Source: Desulfotalea sp. (GTDB lineage: Bacteria; Desulfobacterota; Desulfobulbia; Desulfobulbales; Desulfocapsaceae). From it: 64,000 nucleotides of DNA. Below the pieces are notes generated by a model. That model worked only from the letters and a program-made list of their open reading frames with translations, did not search any database and was not told the origin of the DNA. The stretch spans positions 1-64,000 of the forward strand of contig NVXR01000005.1 in assembly GCA_002733995.1 (NCBI GenBank), given 5' to 3'. Every line of letters starts with the position of its first letter. Positions within the stretch are counted from its first letter, which is position 1. The translations under genes and the position numbers were made by a program. Of this stretch, positions 19,714 through 28,752 are shown in pieces.

Positions 19714-20003
19714 GATCTGCATGCAGGGGGGAGGGGGCAAGTTCTCTTTCTCCTGAACATTGTATTGTTTTATGGTAGACGAGTGAGAACAATAAATTAC
19801 TTTCTTACATCGTTGAAAAAAATCAAACAAAATAATGTTCAGCCAAGGGCAGATGCATGTTGCATCTCTTTTTGTAGGATTTTGTTACACACACAGAAGG
19901 TTACAGGCAGTGAATTGATAGATAGTGGAGTGCCTTCTTGAAAGTTACGATGATGTTATGGCTTGACGATCGTTCCGAAAATTAACTTCTGTACGAATTC
20001 AAA

Positions 20004-20783
20004 ATGAGCTTCAACAGTAATGGGGTGAAGATTGTGGCTACTGAAACGTATCAAGATATCACTGTGAAGCATGAAAACAAAGTTGCTCAAATTAAGATTA
20101 ATAGACCGGATAAGTTTAATGCAATACGCTTACAAACCTATCGTGAATTGATTGCTGCCTTTTTGGAGGCAGATGCTTCTCCTGAGTGCCATGTTATTGT
20201 TTTATCAGGTGCAGGGGGACAGTTTTCTGCCGGTAATGATCTTGCTGACTTGGTAAGCGACGACCACACGCAACTCATGGAGTGTGTACAAGAAATATTT
20301 ACGACGGTGGCGAATCTGAAAAAGGTTTTGCTCGCTGTAGTGGATGGTGTTGCCGTTGGTATTGGAACCACAATTCTTCTTCACTGTGATCTCGTTGTTG
20401 CTTCTCAGGGGACAAAATTCAGGGTTCCATTTGCTAATCTTGGAGTGGGGCCTGAGGGAGCGTCAAGTGTATTACTGCCCCATATCATTGGCCAAAAGAA
20501 GGCCCGTGAAGTACTCCTTACAGGCAGGTTCTTTTCTGCTGAAGAAGCCTTGGAATGGGGCTTGATTAATAGATTGGTTAAATCCGAAGAGTTAGCTGCA
20601 GTGGTTGAGGAGTATATTGTCCTGCTGTTGCAACAGCCTTTAGCCTCATTGTTAGCGACCAAAGTACTCATGCGCTCTTCTCTTCCTGATATAGAAAATA
20701 TTGTCACGCGCGAGCTTGAATCGTTCGGTTCGTTGTTGCAAACAGATGAAACCCGTAAGAGGCTTCGTTCACTTATTAGGTAG
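20004..20783 (+). CDS. Enoyl-CoA hydratase/isomerase family protein
   Basis: This 259-residue crotonase-fold enzyme acts on acyl-CoA thioesters. The first oxyanion-hole element is FSAGNDL and the second is GIGTTILLHCDLVVAS. The PEGASS segment in the active-site loop resembles the delta3,delta2-enoyl-CoA isomerase (ECI/PaaG-like) branch, where this Glu is the base; the hydratase Glu of the first loop is not apparent. The start is uncertain: ATG at 20004 has no ribosome site, while an in-frame GTG at 20034 lies after GGGGTGA and begins at the more typical MATETYQD. It is a single gene. The physiological substrate is unknown. Confidence 0.85.
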   Translation: MSFNSNGVKIVATETYQDITVKHENKVAQIKINRPDKFNAIRLQTYRELIAAFLEADASPECHVIVLSGAGGQFSAGNDLADLVSDDHTQLMECVQEIFTTVANLKKVLLAVVDGVAVGIGTTILLHCDLVVASQGTKFRVPFANLGVGPEGASSVLLPHIIGQKKAREVLLTGRFFSAEEALEWGLINRLVKSEELAAVVEEYIVLLLQQPLASLLATKVLMRSSLPDIENIVTRELESFGSLLQTDETRKRLRSLIR

Positions 20784-21453
20784 TAGGCGTGCTGCCTTGG
20801 ATCTTTTTTAGAGCAAATATTTTGTTTAACTACATCTTATCTCATGTTTCAGCCACAAATGCTTAGAGTCTAGAGGTTGTACGTCATTTGTAGTGTAAAT
20901 GGATTTTACCACTGACCTTTGCCCTGGAAAGTTATAGCTGGCCGTTGTTGAGCGGTTGTTACGGTGGCACAGTACGCCAGTGCTATATTTTTACTACTAT
21001 TGTCTTGTCTGTATGCGGGGGGAGTGACAACATAAAGTTACTTTCACACTTTAGTAAAAAGAAAAAACTACAATGTTCACTAACTGTCAGTTGTTGAGGG
21101 ACCATCTTGTTTAAAAAACAAGTAACTTACTTGACTGATTGGTGGGCAGGAATAAAGAAGCACCTTCTTCCTTGATTCTCACCTCAATCGACGTTGTAAA
21201 TAATCTTTAGATAGCAAGTTTCCTGTCAGTCGTTGTTGTAAATGGAATGGAATAACTTGTTCGTCTGCAGCCAGGGAATTTTTTATCTCATACGGGCATG
21301 GTCGACCGATTGTGTATACGTTATTGATATAAAGTTTGTTTTTTTACTATTCAATAGATAAACTAAATGAGATTATTATTTTTGATATCAGGATCAATTT
21401 TACACCGATGCTGAATTATTTGATTCTGGATGTTTTGTTTTAAGGGGAATGTG
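20784..21453. other. Gene-free region upstream of the EAL-HDOD gene
   Basis: About 670 bases with no credible gene. A short perfect dyad CTTGTTT-AAA-AAACAAG lies at 21106-21122. The 3' part is AT-rich and should hold the promoter of the following gene. No RNA family was recognised. Confidence 0.4.
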
Positions 21454-22653
21454 ATGGATGTATTTGTGGCCCGACAGCCAATTTTTGATGTTCAGAAAAA
21501 ATTGTATGCGTATGAACTCCTGTTTCGTTCTGGTGAGTCAAATGGATTTCCGGATATAGATGGTGAAACTGCGACATCAAGTCTGTTGTCATCTTCTTTC
21601 TTTACCGTTGGTATTGAAAAAATAGGCGCAGGAAAACTCGTATTTATTAACTTTACAGAAGATCTTTTATTGCGGGGAACCCCCCAGCTCTTTCCACCCG
21701 ACAAGATGATGGTGGAAATACTGGAAGATGTTAATCCAGGGTCTGATATTGTTCGCGCCTGTCAACAATTAAAGGATAAAGGCTACTCACTTGCCCTGGA
21801 TGATTTTATTTATTCAAAACAATTTGAAGAGTTATTGTATTTAAGTGAGATCGTAAAGATTGATTTTCGTCTTACCCCTGTTGAGACTCTCGGTGAGATG
21901 GTTGAAACGTTAAAGAAATACAACTGTAAATTGCTTGCCGAAAAGGTAGAAACGTATGACGAGTTTTATCAGGCTGTAGAACTTGGTTTTGACTATTTTC
22001 AAGGTTATTTTTTCGCTAAACCCGAAGTCTTGAAAAATAAGGATTTATCTTCCTCGCAACTGGGGATGTTGCGGCTTATTTCAAAAGTAAATACAGAGGA
22101 ATTTGATGCTGAGGCGCTCGCTAAGCTCGTTTCTCAGGATGTCTCCATTACCTATAAATTGTTAAAATTTATAAATTCTTCCCATTTCTCCAGGCTCCAG
22201 CCTCTATCATCAATACGGCAAGCTATTTCGTTTTTAGGTGAGAATGGTTTTAAGATGTTTTTCTCGCTTATAGCCACCAGTAAACTTTCAGAAAACAAAC
22301 CAGGGGAGCTCATTCGTACTTCTATCGTGCGGGCAAGATTTTTAGAACAGATTGGACTTGAACTGAAAAAAGAGAGTAGTGAATTCTTTTTACTCGGTCT
22401 TTTTATGTCAATAGACGCAATGCTTGATCAGAGTATTGAGAGTGTAATTGGAAATATGCCTCTTTCCGAGAGGTTGAAAGAGGCCTTGGTGAGTAGGCGA
22501 GGGGAGCTGTTTGCGTTTGTTCGTCTCATTGAGGCCTATGAAGCGGGTAACTGGGTTGCCTTTCGCTTTGTTCTGAAAAAGCTTGGTTTAACCGGTAAAC
22601 TGATCACCAGCTTTTATCTTGAGGCCCTTGCCTGGGCGGACTCGCTTGATTAG
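21454..22653 (+). CDS. EAL-HDOD signalling protein, probably non-catalytic
   Basis: The protein has 399 residues. Residues 1-195 form an EAL-like domain (VFVARQPIFD start, typical of the YuxH/CdgJ group), and about 200-385 an HDOD domain (LVSQDVSITYKLLKFINS, SIRQAISFLG). Enzymes of the EAL family hydrolyse cyclic di-GMP, but here the motif is EIL (88-90), DDFGTGYSS is reduced to DDF (116-118) followed by IYSK, and AEGVET is AEKVET (162-167). Phosphodiesterase activity is therefore unlikely; members of this group act as regulators of motility or other processes. I use the ATG (MDVFVAR) preceded by AAGGGGA, not the upstream in-frame start. It stands alone, convergent with the next gene. Confidence 0.9.
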   Translation: MDVFVARQPIFDVQKKLYAYELLFRSGESNGFPDIDGETATSSLLSSSFFTVGIEKIGAGKLVFINFTEDLLLRGTPQLFPPDKMMVEILEDVNPGSDIVRACQQLKDKGYSLALDDFIYSKQFEELLYLSEIVKIDFRLTPVETLGEMVETLKKYNCKLLAEKVETYDEFYQAVELGFDYFQGYFFAKPEVLKNKDLSSSQLGMLRLISKVNTEEFDAEALAKLVSQDVSITYKLLKFINSSHFSRLQPLSSIRQAISFLGENGFKMFFSLIATSKLSENKPGELIRTSIVRARFLEQIGLELKKESSEFFLLGLFMSIDAMLDQSIESVIGNMPLSERLKEALVSRRGELFAFVRLIEAYEAGNWVAFRFVLKKLGLTGKLITSFYLEALAWADSLD

Positions 22654-22693
22654 TTGTTAACTCGCCTAGAGTTGTGTCTACGACATAGCCGTC

Positions 22694-23326
22694 TTACGTG
22701 GCAACGGAAGTTATAATATCGGGCTGGATAGTATCTGCAATTTCAGGTTTAAGTAATATTTCCTGTCGTGCAGCATCGACAACATAAACAAGTATATCCT
22801 CGGGGTGTATTGTCGTAGAATAGACAGTACCCCCACCCATTTCTTTGTCTTGCCAGCGGTTGAGTATCCACTGTACTTCCTGTATATCAGTTGTCCAACT
22901 CAAACCTTGAGGGATATTGGTAAGAGAACCTCTATATGCTACACAACCATCTTGTGGAAATGGTCTTCCTAGGGCAAATAATTTCTTTCTATCGCATAGC
23001 TTTAGAAGCAAAAGCCATGTGTTGTATACCCCGGAGGGGGCAAAAGGTGTGTTCTTGCGATAATACAGCTTGAGCACTGTACTTTCCAGGGTGTCCGTTT
23101 CTTTGAATTTATCGATGTTGTTATGGATAAAATGAATATGTTCAGTTGGATTGAGTATGTTCATTGCCTCGATAGGAAGCTTGGCATTAGCAAGTGCAGT
23201 GTGGATTTCTTTAACCTTCACATCCTGCATTTTCTTGTGCCTTTCTTGCATTTTCTCGTTGGTGAAAGATCCTAAAAAATCATCTGGTCGATGAAGAAAG
23301 CGAATGTCGTCGAGTTTCCATTGCAT
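22694..23326 (-). CDS. Hypothetical protein, possible ADP-ribosyltransferase fold
   Basis: This 210-residue cytoplasmic protein is not one I recognise as a named family. The C-terminal half has YRG (131-133), then GLSWTTD (141-147), an Ile-rich strand with HPEDIL (174-179) and RQEILL (187-192). This order resembles the R-S-E core of ADP-ribosyltransferases and of related Tyr-Arg-Gly proteins in phages and bacteria, where an Arg, an STS-like strand and a Q/E-x-E motif line the NAD pocket. The final motif here is RQE and not clearly ExE. The N-terminal half is charged and helical. A good AGGAG site precedes the ATG. It stands between EAL-HDOD and epd. Confidence 0.6.
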   Translation of the reverse strand: MQWKLDDIRFLHRPDDFLGSFTNEKMQERHKKMQDVKVKEIHTALANAKLPIEAMNILNPTEHIHFIHNNIDKFKETDTLESTVLKLYYRKNTPFAPSGVYNTWLLLLKLCDRKKLFALGRPFPQDGCVAYRGSLTNIPQGLSWTTDIQEVQWILNRWQDKEMGGGTVYSTTIHPEDILVYVVDAARQEILLKPEIADTIQPDIITSVAT

Positions 23327-23369
23327 TGAAAGGTCTCCTGCTTTTTATATTAACGAATAAATGACTAAC

Positions 23370-24383
23370 CTATAGATTGAGCCATGTGTCGGATACGTCA
23401 AGCATGCGGTTGGCAAATCCCCATTCATTATCAAACCAACAGAATATCTTAATAAGCGTGTTCCCGCATACCTTTGTCTGAGTAGCATCAAAAATTGACG
23501 ACCTGGGGTCTGTGTTAAAGTCTACAGATGCATGGGGCTCTTCCGTATAGCCAATTAGCCCCCGGAGTCTGCCCTGTGATGCTTCTTTAATTACTTTATT
23601 AATAGCTTGGACAGAGGTTGCTTTTTTCACATTGAGTGAGATGTCCATTGCAGAAACATTAATTGTTGGGACCCGTATGTGCAGACATTCAAAGCGACCA
23701 GCCAAATGGGGCATTAACCTGTCAATTCCTTTAGATAGTCCCGTATCCATGGGGATTATAGAGTGCAGAGCACTGCGTGTGAGCCGTAGGTTGGTTTTGT
23801 GGTAGCTGTCAATCACAGGCTGGTCATTCATGGCAGAATGGATTGTTGTCGTAACGCCATTAACTATGCCAAATTCACGGTCAATAATATCTAGTATGGG
23901 CACTATGCAGTTAGTGGTGCAGGAGGCATTTGATACTACCTTATGATCTGCCTGGAGCCGAGTGTGGTTGTAGCCGTACACTACAATGGCGTCCACTGCG
24001 GGGGTTGCCGGATGGGAAAGTAGGATTTTCTTTGCACCACTTTGCAGATGCTTCTCCGCAGTTTCACGGTCTTTAAAGCTCCCAGAACATTCAAATAACA
24101 GATCAATGCCAAGCTCGGCCCATGGAAGCCGGGATGGGTCTGCTTCATTGAGGATTTTTATACAGTTATCCCCAATTTTGAGAGTGTTATCCTGGTAGGA
24201 GATTGGATATGGAAATCTGCCGTGGGTGGTGTCGTAACGCGTGAGATACGTGAGGGTGTCAATGCTTGCCAACTCGTTGATTGCGACAATTGTAAATTTC
24301 GAGTGATACGGCGAAGAGTAGATTGCTCTCAGCACCGATTGACCTATGCGTCCATAACCGTTGATGGCAACTTTAAAGCTCAT
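23370..24383 (-). CDS. epd: Glyceraldehyde-3-phosphate dehydrogenase family, Epd-like (erythrose-4-phosphate dehydrogenase)
   Basis: This 337-residue enzyme has the NAD motif INGYGRIGQ (7-15), catalytic C155 in SNASCTTNC and H182 in IHSAMND. The sequence INELASIDTLTYLTRYDTTHGRF-type region (listed in part), LLSHPA, HSAMNDQ and SVDFNTDP resembles erythrose-4-phosphate dehydrogenase (Epd), which makes 4-phosphoerythronate for pyridoxal phosphate biosynthesis, more than glycolytic GapA. It could also function as a gluconeogenic GAPDH. It is monocistronic, between an ART-like gene and a gene-free region. Confidence 0.85.
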   Translation of the reverse strand: MSFKVAINGYGRIGQSVLRAIYSSPYHSKFTIVAINELASIDTLTYLTRYDTTHGRFPYPISYQDNTLKIGDNCIKILNEADPSRLPWAELGIDLLFECSGSFKDRETAEKHLQSGAKKILLSHPATPAVDAIVVYGYNHTRLQADHKVVSNASCTTNCIVPILDIIDREFGIVNGVTTTIHSAMNDQPVIDSYHKTNLRLTRSALHSIIPMDTGLSKGIDRLMPHLAGRFECLHIRVPTINVSAMDISLNVKKATSVQAINKVIKEASQGRLRGLIGYTEEPHASVDFNTDPRSSIFDATQTKVCGNTLIKIFCWFDNEWGFANRMLDVSDTWLNL

Positions 24384-24942
24384 ACGTACTCATATATAGA
24401 TTTGTGTGAATAATATAGTTACAACAATACAAAACATTTTCATCAATACAGTTATTTATCCTATATAACAACAGGATCTTATTAATTGTTTAATAAAAAA
24501 CCTTTTTGTAGGATTTAATGTCTGATGTTTCAGTAATATTTCAATATGCATAGTAGCCATTTGGGTCAATGGCTACGGCAACCTCAGAAAAATAAACGAT
24601 TTTCTAGTCCACCTAGATCTCTTCTCTGCTCAGGGTCCAAGCTGAAAAGTATTTTGGCAATACGCCATGCTAAACTTCATTAATAGTGAAAAGAATAAAG
24701 CAAGGGGGCGCACATGGACAGGAGCCGGGGCGATTGTTCTCTTGGTAAAAATGGCAGAAGTACTTTTACGATTTTCGGTTGCTTGCTTAAAACAATGCAA
24801 TGTTCGTGCAAAGTGCGGGCTCAAGACTTCTCTCTTGTGTTGCTATACTGCGTTTGATTGACTAAAGAGTATAGTTGATCTTGTTGTTTCCTTCTTTTGT
24901 TTTTCGTTCTCAATAATAACTGAAATAGAGTCTGGAGATACT
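24384..24942. other. Gene-free region between epd and cobO
   Basis: About 560 bases with only short overlapping open frames on both strands that lack ribosome sites. An inverted repeat TAGCCATT/AATGGCTA with a six-base loop sits at 24554-24575. I looked for a cobalamin riboswitch before the adenosyltransferase gene and saw no recognisable B12 box. Confidence 0.4.
24554..24575. repeat. 8-base inverted repeat (hairpin)
   Basis: TAGCCATT (24554-24561) pairs perfectly with AATGGCTA (24568-24575) around TGGGTC. No T run follows on either strand, so it is not an ordinary terminator. It is about 170 bases upstream of the epd start and 370 upstream of cobO. Confidence 0.45.
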
Positions 24943-25464
24943 ATGAAGAGTAGAGGTCGTATAATTATTAATACAGGCAATGGGAAAGGTAAAACTACCG
25001 CTGCACTAGGAACAGCTTTTCGAACCCTTGGCCATGGTGGCAAGGTGTGTGTCATTCAGTTTCTAAAAGGTCAGGGGCAGTACGGTGAGCGTGTGATGGC
25101 TGAGAAAATAGATAATCTCGACTGGTTTATTTGCGGTAAAGGCTTCGTCTTTAAAAAGGAGAATATTGACTCCGATCGTGACGTTGCCAGAGAAGGTTTT
25201 CAGTTGGCCTTGGAAAAGGTAAAAAGTGATCAGTACGATCTTGTTATACTTGATGAGATTACCTATCTACCTCTGTACGATTTTTTAGATGTTACAAAAA
25301 TTATCGAGTTACTGGAAGGTAAGCCCGATCGGCTTTCAATTATTCTAACGGGACGGGATGCTGATCCGCAGCTTATCGAGGTAGCCGACACCGTAACTGT
25401 AATGGAACCTTTAAAACATGCATATGACACTGGAATAAAGGCTCAGAAAGGGATCGAATTCTAG
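24943..25464 (+). CDS. cobO: Cob(I)alamin adenosyltransferase (CobO/BtuR family)
   Basis: This 173-residue enzyme transfers the adenosyl group of ATP to the cobalt of corrinoids, giving adenosylcobalamin or adenosyl-cobyrinate. It has the unusual P-loop GNGKGKTTAALG (12-23), VIQFLKG, the LVILDEI strand (Walker B-like) and LTGRDADPQLIEVAD, all hallmarks of the CobA/CobO type. Length is typical. It stands alone here, with no other cobalamin biosynthesis genes in the window. Confidence 0.95.
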   Translation: MKSRGRIIINTGNGKGKTTAALGTAFRTLGHGGKVCVIQFLKGQGQYGERVMAEKIDNLDWFICGKGFVFKKENIDSDRDVAREGFQLALEKVKSDQYDLVILDEITYLPLYDFLDVTKIIELLEGKPDRLSIILTGRDADPQLIEVADTVTVMEPLKHAYDTGIKAQKGIEF

Positions 25465-25553
25465 TTACTGCTGCATGTTTGTGGGCGGAGATTGTCAGTT
25501 GCTTCTCTTTGCGTGCCCTAATGGGTGTAAATTAAGATTGTGAGGGCAGGTTG

Positions 25554-25748
25554 ATGGATGGGAAAAGCAGGAAAAATATTACAGTTGGAGCCAGAGTTAA
25601 CATTGTCCTCAAACAGCATCAGAGAACAGGCACTTTGACAAATGGTATTGTAGCAGACATTTTGACCAAGTCGCCCAGTCACCCGCATGGTATAAAGGTG
25701 AGGCTTGCAAATGGCGAAGTTGGCAGGGTGAAAGAGGTCGTAGGGTAA
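25554..25748 (+). CDS. YwbE family small conserved protein (DUF2196)
   Basis: This 64-residue protein is very similar to the YwbE family found across bacteria. The features VNIVLKQHQRTGTLTNG, THPHGIKVRL-like SHPHGIKVRL and GEVGRVKEV are characteristic. The function is unknown; a small nucleic-acid-binding beta-barrel (KOW-like) has been suggested by the fold pattern only. ATG at 25554 follows GAGGGCAGG; the TTG one codon earlier is a less likely start. Confidence 0.85.
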   Translation: MDGKSRKNITVGARVNIVLKQHQRTGTLTNGIVADILTKSPSHPHGIKVRLANGEVGRVKEVVG

Positions 25749-26014
25749 CTGCCACCTGATCATCACGAGTGGCGCTCTAGAGATCGTTACTTTTGGTAAA
25801 CGAGAAATCCTTTAGGGAAAACTGTTTTTCCTGGATTGTTGTCGTGTTGTGCTGACAGAAAATAATCTGTAAGGCAAGTAGGCGTGCAAGTGGTCGGAGG
25901 TCATCTGGTATTTGTTGGCCCCTGTCCTTTGTAGTTACAACATTAATATGCACCCTGGTTTTTTGTTTTGACATAGAAAATCAGGAGTAAGGCACTAATA
26001 AACGAGATCACACA

Positions 26015-26491
26015 ATGAAAATACGTAGTGTATCACCAGAGATATATCCCAAGGTTCTTGGTCTGTTAAAACAGTCTTTTCCTCGGAGCAATAAAGAGGT
26101 TGTCCTTATTGAAAAACTGCACAAGAAAAATACAGAACTTGATGAGTGGGTTTGTCTTCACATTAACAAGGTGATTGCCTATATCGCTTTTACTAAGGCT
26201 TATAATGAAAAAGAGGTTTGTGGGCTCCATCTAGGGCCTGTTGTAGTAAAGCCCGAATTCCAAAACCAGGGGGTTGGAGCCGAACTCATTCGTTTTGCAC
26301 TACGTCAAGAGAAGATTAAAAATAGTACAATTTTTACCCTTGGGCTTGCCGAATATTATAAGCAGTTTGGTTTCATCCCATGTCTGCAGCAGAGGAGTTC
26401 TTTTGCTACAAAAAAAACTCACTTACTCTGTCTGCATAATGAGTTAACAGAGAGCTTTACGGTTGGTTATGAAAAGGCATTTGGAAAGTAA
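26015..26491 (+). CDS. GNAT family N-acetyltransferase
   Basis: This 158-residue protein has a GCN5-related fold: GLHLGPVVVKPEFQNQGVGAELIR carries the acetyl-CoA motif A (Q/R-x2-G-x-G/A; seen as QNQGVGAEL), and LGLAEYYKQFGF is the YYxxFGF motif of the YhbS branch. The substrate is unknown. It may be cotranscribed with the following DUF1456 gene, which starts 26 bases later. Confidence 0.85.
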   Translation: MKIRSVSPEIYPKVLGLLKQSFPRSNKEVVLIEKLHKKNTELDEWVCLHINKVIAYIAFTKAYNEKEVCGLHLGPVVVKPEFQNQGVGAELIRFALRQEKIKNSTIFTLGLAEYYKQFGFIPCLQQRSSFATKKTHLLCLHNELTESFTVGYEKAFGK

Positions 26492-26517
26492 TTAGTTGAA
26501 TATTATATAGGTAAATT

Positions 26518-27009
26518 GTGAGAAATAACGATATATTAAGGCGGTTACGTTATGTTTTTGATTTTAGTGACTCAAAAATGATAACACTTTTTAAAGAAGG
26601 TGGGCAGGAAGTGGTCCGTGCTGATATCAGTTCTTTGTTGAAAAAGGATGATGACTCGGATTTTGTGGTATGTACTGATCTTGTGCTTGCAACGTTTCTC
26701 AATGGCTTTATAAACTACAAGCGAGGGAAAAAAGAGGGTGTTGAGCAGGTTGCAGAAGCCTATCTACCTAATAACCTAATCTTACGTAAACTTAAGATTG
26801 CTCTCGATTATAAAAATGAAGATCTGCTAGGGATTTTATCCCTGTCAGCTGTAAGTTTAAGTAAGCATGAGCTGAGTGCTTTTTTTAGGAAAAAAGGGCA
26901 TAAAAATTATCGTCAGTGCAAGGATCAGGTACTCAGGAAGTTCTTAATGGGGTTACAGATCAAATTTCGTGGAGAACCTACGACGGATACACCGTCTGTG
27001 TGGAAATAA
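26518..27009 (+). CDS. DUF1456 (YehS family) protein
   Basis: This 163-residue protein consists of two similar halves, each beginning with an ILRRLRYVFDFSD- or ILRKLKIALDYKN-like segment and containing an SxLLKKxxxxDFVVCTD or SAFFRKKGHKNYRQCKD element. This internal duplication is the DUF1456/YehS signature. The function is unknown. The start is GTG. It is followed by the decayed PPOX gene. Confidence 0.85.
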   Translation: MRNNDILRRLRYVFDFSDSKMITLFKEGGQEVVRADISSLLKKDDDSDFVVCTDLVLATFLNGFINYKRGKKEGVEQVAEAYLPNNLILRKLKIALDYKNEDLLGILSLSAVSLSKHELSAFFRKKGHKNYRQCKDQVLRKFLMGLQIKFRGEPTTDTPSVWK

Positions 27010-27071
27010 TGGTCTGTTCTTTTTCTGCCATTGTTTGACGTTCTGTAAAGTGCATTACGTTAAACAAAACG

Positions 27072-27480
27072 GTGAGAGATACGGCAATTAGACAAACCAA
27101 TTGTATCTTTGGATGCAATTTCTGTGCTGATCAGGAAGAGTCAGATATGCAGATTAGGTCTTTCAAAAAATAACAGACCATATATTGTACCGGTTTCGTT
27201 AGGCTATGATGAAAAGTATACCGTTTGGTTTTTTTGTCTGCTCTCCACTCGTGTACCAGCCGATCTGCATGTTGGTGCAGAGCGCGCAAGGATTGTTCCT
27301 GGCAACAATTTGTAAAACTGAAGTTTTCACTTGGGACACTGGCGGGACAGCGAGGCGCTGGGGCTGTAAAGGTAGAGGGAAATGTTCAAACCTCGGGACT
27401 GCAGCGGAGTAATAGGTATTATTCATCCCAAAGGGGAGCCGGCAAGACTAAAATGCTGCCCACGAGAAGTGAATCTTTGA
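27072..27480 (+). pseudogene. Decayed pyridoxamine 5'-phosphate oxidase-like (NimA/PPOX family) gene
   Basis: The segment ICRLGLSKNNRPYIVPVSLG (from about 27131) is a clear match to the N-terminal FMN-binding strand of PPOX-like flavoproteins. After GYDEKY the similarity breaks and continues in other frames: fragments like CKTEVFTWDT and GAGAVKVEG appear downstream in different frames. A GTG at 27072 with MRDTAIRQ also resembles the family N-terminus but in another frame. I infer several frameshifts. No intact product is possible. Sequencing errors are an alternative, but multiple shifts make decay more likely. Confidence 0.55.
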
Positions 27481-27575
27481 ATACGCCTAATTCGGTTGTA
27501 AGGTATTGTTTATTCTTATCATAAATATTTTTTTTGTTGTTGCGTAAACACAAATTATATAAAAATCAAAACATC

Positions 27576-28742
27576 ATGATACAAGTTGGGCTTGAAGTTC
27601 TCTTAAACAGTAGAGAATACTCTTTTGAGGGTCAAAAAATCGCTTACCTGTCCAATCAGGCCTCAACCACTGGGGCTCTGGTGCACGGTAGGATAGCTCT
27701 CCAGGAAAAATACGGAGAACAGTTGAGTTGTCTGTTCTCACCCCAGCATGGGTTCTTTTCTGAGAAACAGGATAATATGGTGGAGTCTAACCACAGCGTA
27801 GATGCTGTGACGGGACTGCCAATGTATAGTCTCTATGGTGAGTTACGCAAGCCAACGCCTTCGATGTTTGAGTCTTTTGATATCCTCCTTATCGACCTTG
27901 TTGATGTTGGTACCCGGGTGTACACCTTCATGTACACCATGGCCTACTGTATGATGACAGCTGCTGCAACAGGTAAAAAGGTGATCATCTTAGATCGACC
28001 AAATCCCGTTGGAGGTAAGCATATTGAGGGAAACGTCTTGCAGGCTGACTGTTCGTCTTTTGTTGGCTTGTTTGCCCTGCCAATGCGCCATGGGATGACT
28101 ATGGGAGAACTGGCCCTTTTGATGAACCACGAATTTAAAATTGATGCGGATCTTTCTGTGGTTTCTATGATCGGCTGGAAGAGAGAGCATCTCTTTCGTG
28201 ATACAGGCTTTCCGTGGGTGGCTCCTTCGCCCAATATGCCAACGCCTGAATGTGCTCTCGTCTATCCCGGACAGGTTATCTGGGAGGGGACTACTATTTC
28301 TGAAGGAAGAGGGACAACGCTTCCGTTTGAGTTTGTTGGAGCACCATTTTTTCAACATCAAGAGATTATTGATTTTCTGGGTAAAACAGATTTGCCTGGT
28401 TGTTACCTGCGGCCCATCGTCTTTGAGCCAACCTCTGGCAAGTGGGCACAACACTCCTGTAATGGCTTCCAACTGCATGTTACAGATCCAGACAGTTTTC
28501 TGCCATATCGTACCAGTCTTGCTCTGTTGCAGGCGGTGATGATTCTTTATCCAGACAATTTCGAGTATAAAGAGCCACCGTATGAATATGAGTATGAACG
28601 ATTGCCTATGGATCTGATCCTTGGGGATAAGAGCATAAGAATGCGTCTTGAAGCTGGAGAAGCGGTTCAAGCACTTGAAAGCGAATGGTTGCCTGCACTC
28701 CAGGCGTTTGACCAATTAAGAGCAAACTATTTTTTGTATTGA
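27576..28742 (+). CDS. namZ: NamZ-type exo-beta-N-acetylmuramidase (DUF1343)
   Basis: This 388-residue DUF1343 protein belongs to the family of NamZ, which releases terminal MurNAc from peptidoglycan fragments. Motifs include LSNQAST, FSPQHGFF, PMYSLYGE, IDLVDVGTRVYTF, ILDRPNPVGG and PSPNMPTPECALVYPG, all highly conserved in the family. No signal peptide is evident from the ATG used, so it may act in the cytoplasm or lack a recognised export signal. A 14-residue in-frame extension (start 27534) is possible; neither start has a clear ribosome site. It is ten bases upstream of lpxD and heads an envelope operon that also contains MurU- and AmgK-like genes. Confidence 0.9.
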   Translation: MIQVGLEVLLNSREYSFEGQKIAYLSNQASTTGALVHGRIALQEKYGEQLSCLFSPQHGFFSEKQDNMVESNHSVDAVTGLPMYSLYGELRKPTPSMFESFDILLIDLVDVGTRVYTFMYTMAYCMMTAAATGKKVIILDRPNPVGGKHIEGNVLQADCSSFVGLFALPMRHGMTMGELALLMNHEFKIDADLSVVSMIGWKREHLFRDTGFPWVAPSPNMPTPECALVYPGQVIWEGTTISEGRGTTLPFEFVGAPFFQHQEIIDFLGKTDLPGCYLRPIVFEPTSGKWAQHSCNGFQLHVTDPDSFLPYRTSLALLQAVMILYPDNFEYKEPPYEYEYERLPMDLILGDKSIRMRLEAGEAVQALESEWLPALQAFDQLRANYFLY

Positions 28743-28752
28743 GAGAGGCATT

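Noticed and set aside
24630..24861. Overlapping open frames on both strands before cobO
   Set aside because: They are mutual shadows without ribosome sites. They lie in a non-coding region and match no known protein.
24384..24942. Cobalamin riboswitch before the cobO-like gene
   Set aside because: No B12 box or the expected long conserved core could be recognised.
25777..25974. 65-residue minus-strand open frame between ywbE-like and GNAT genes
   Set aside because: No ribosome site on the minus strand (the AGGAG there belongs to the plus strand) and no recognisable similarity.
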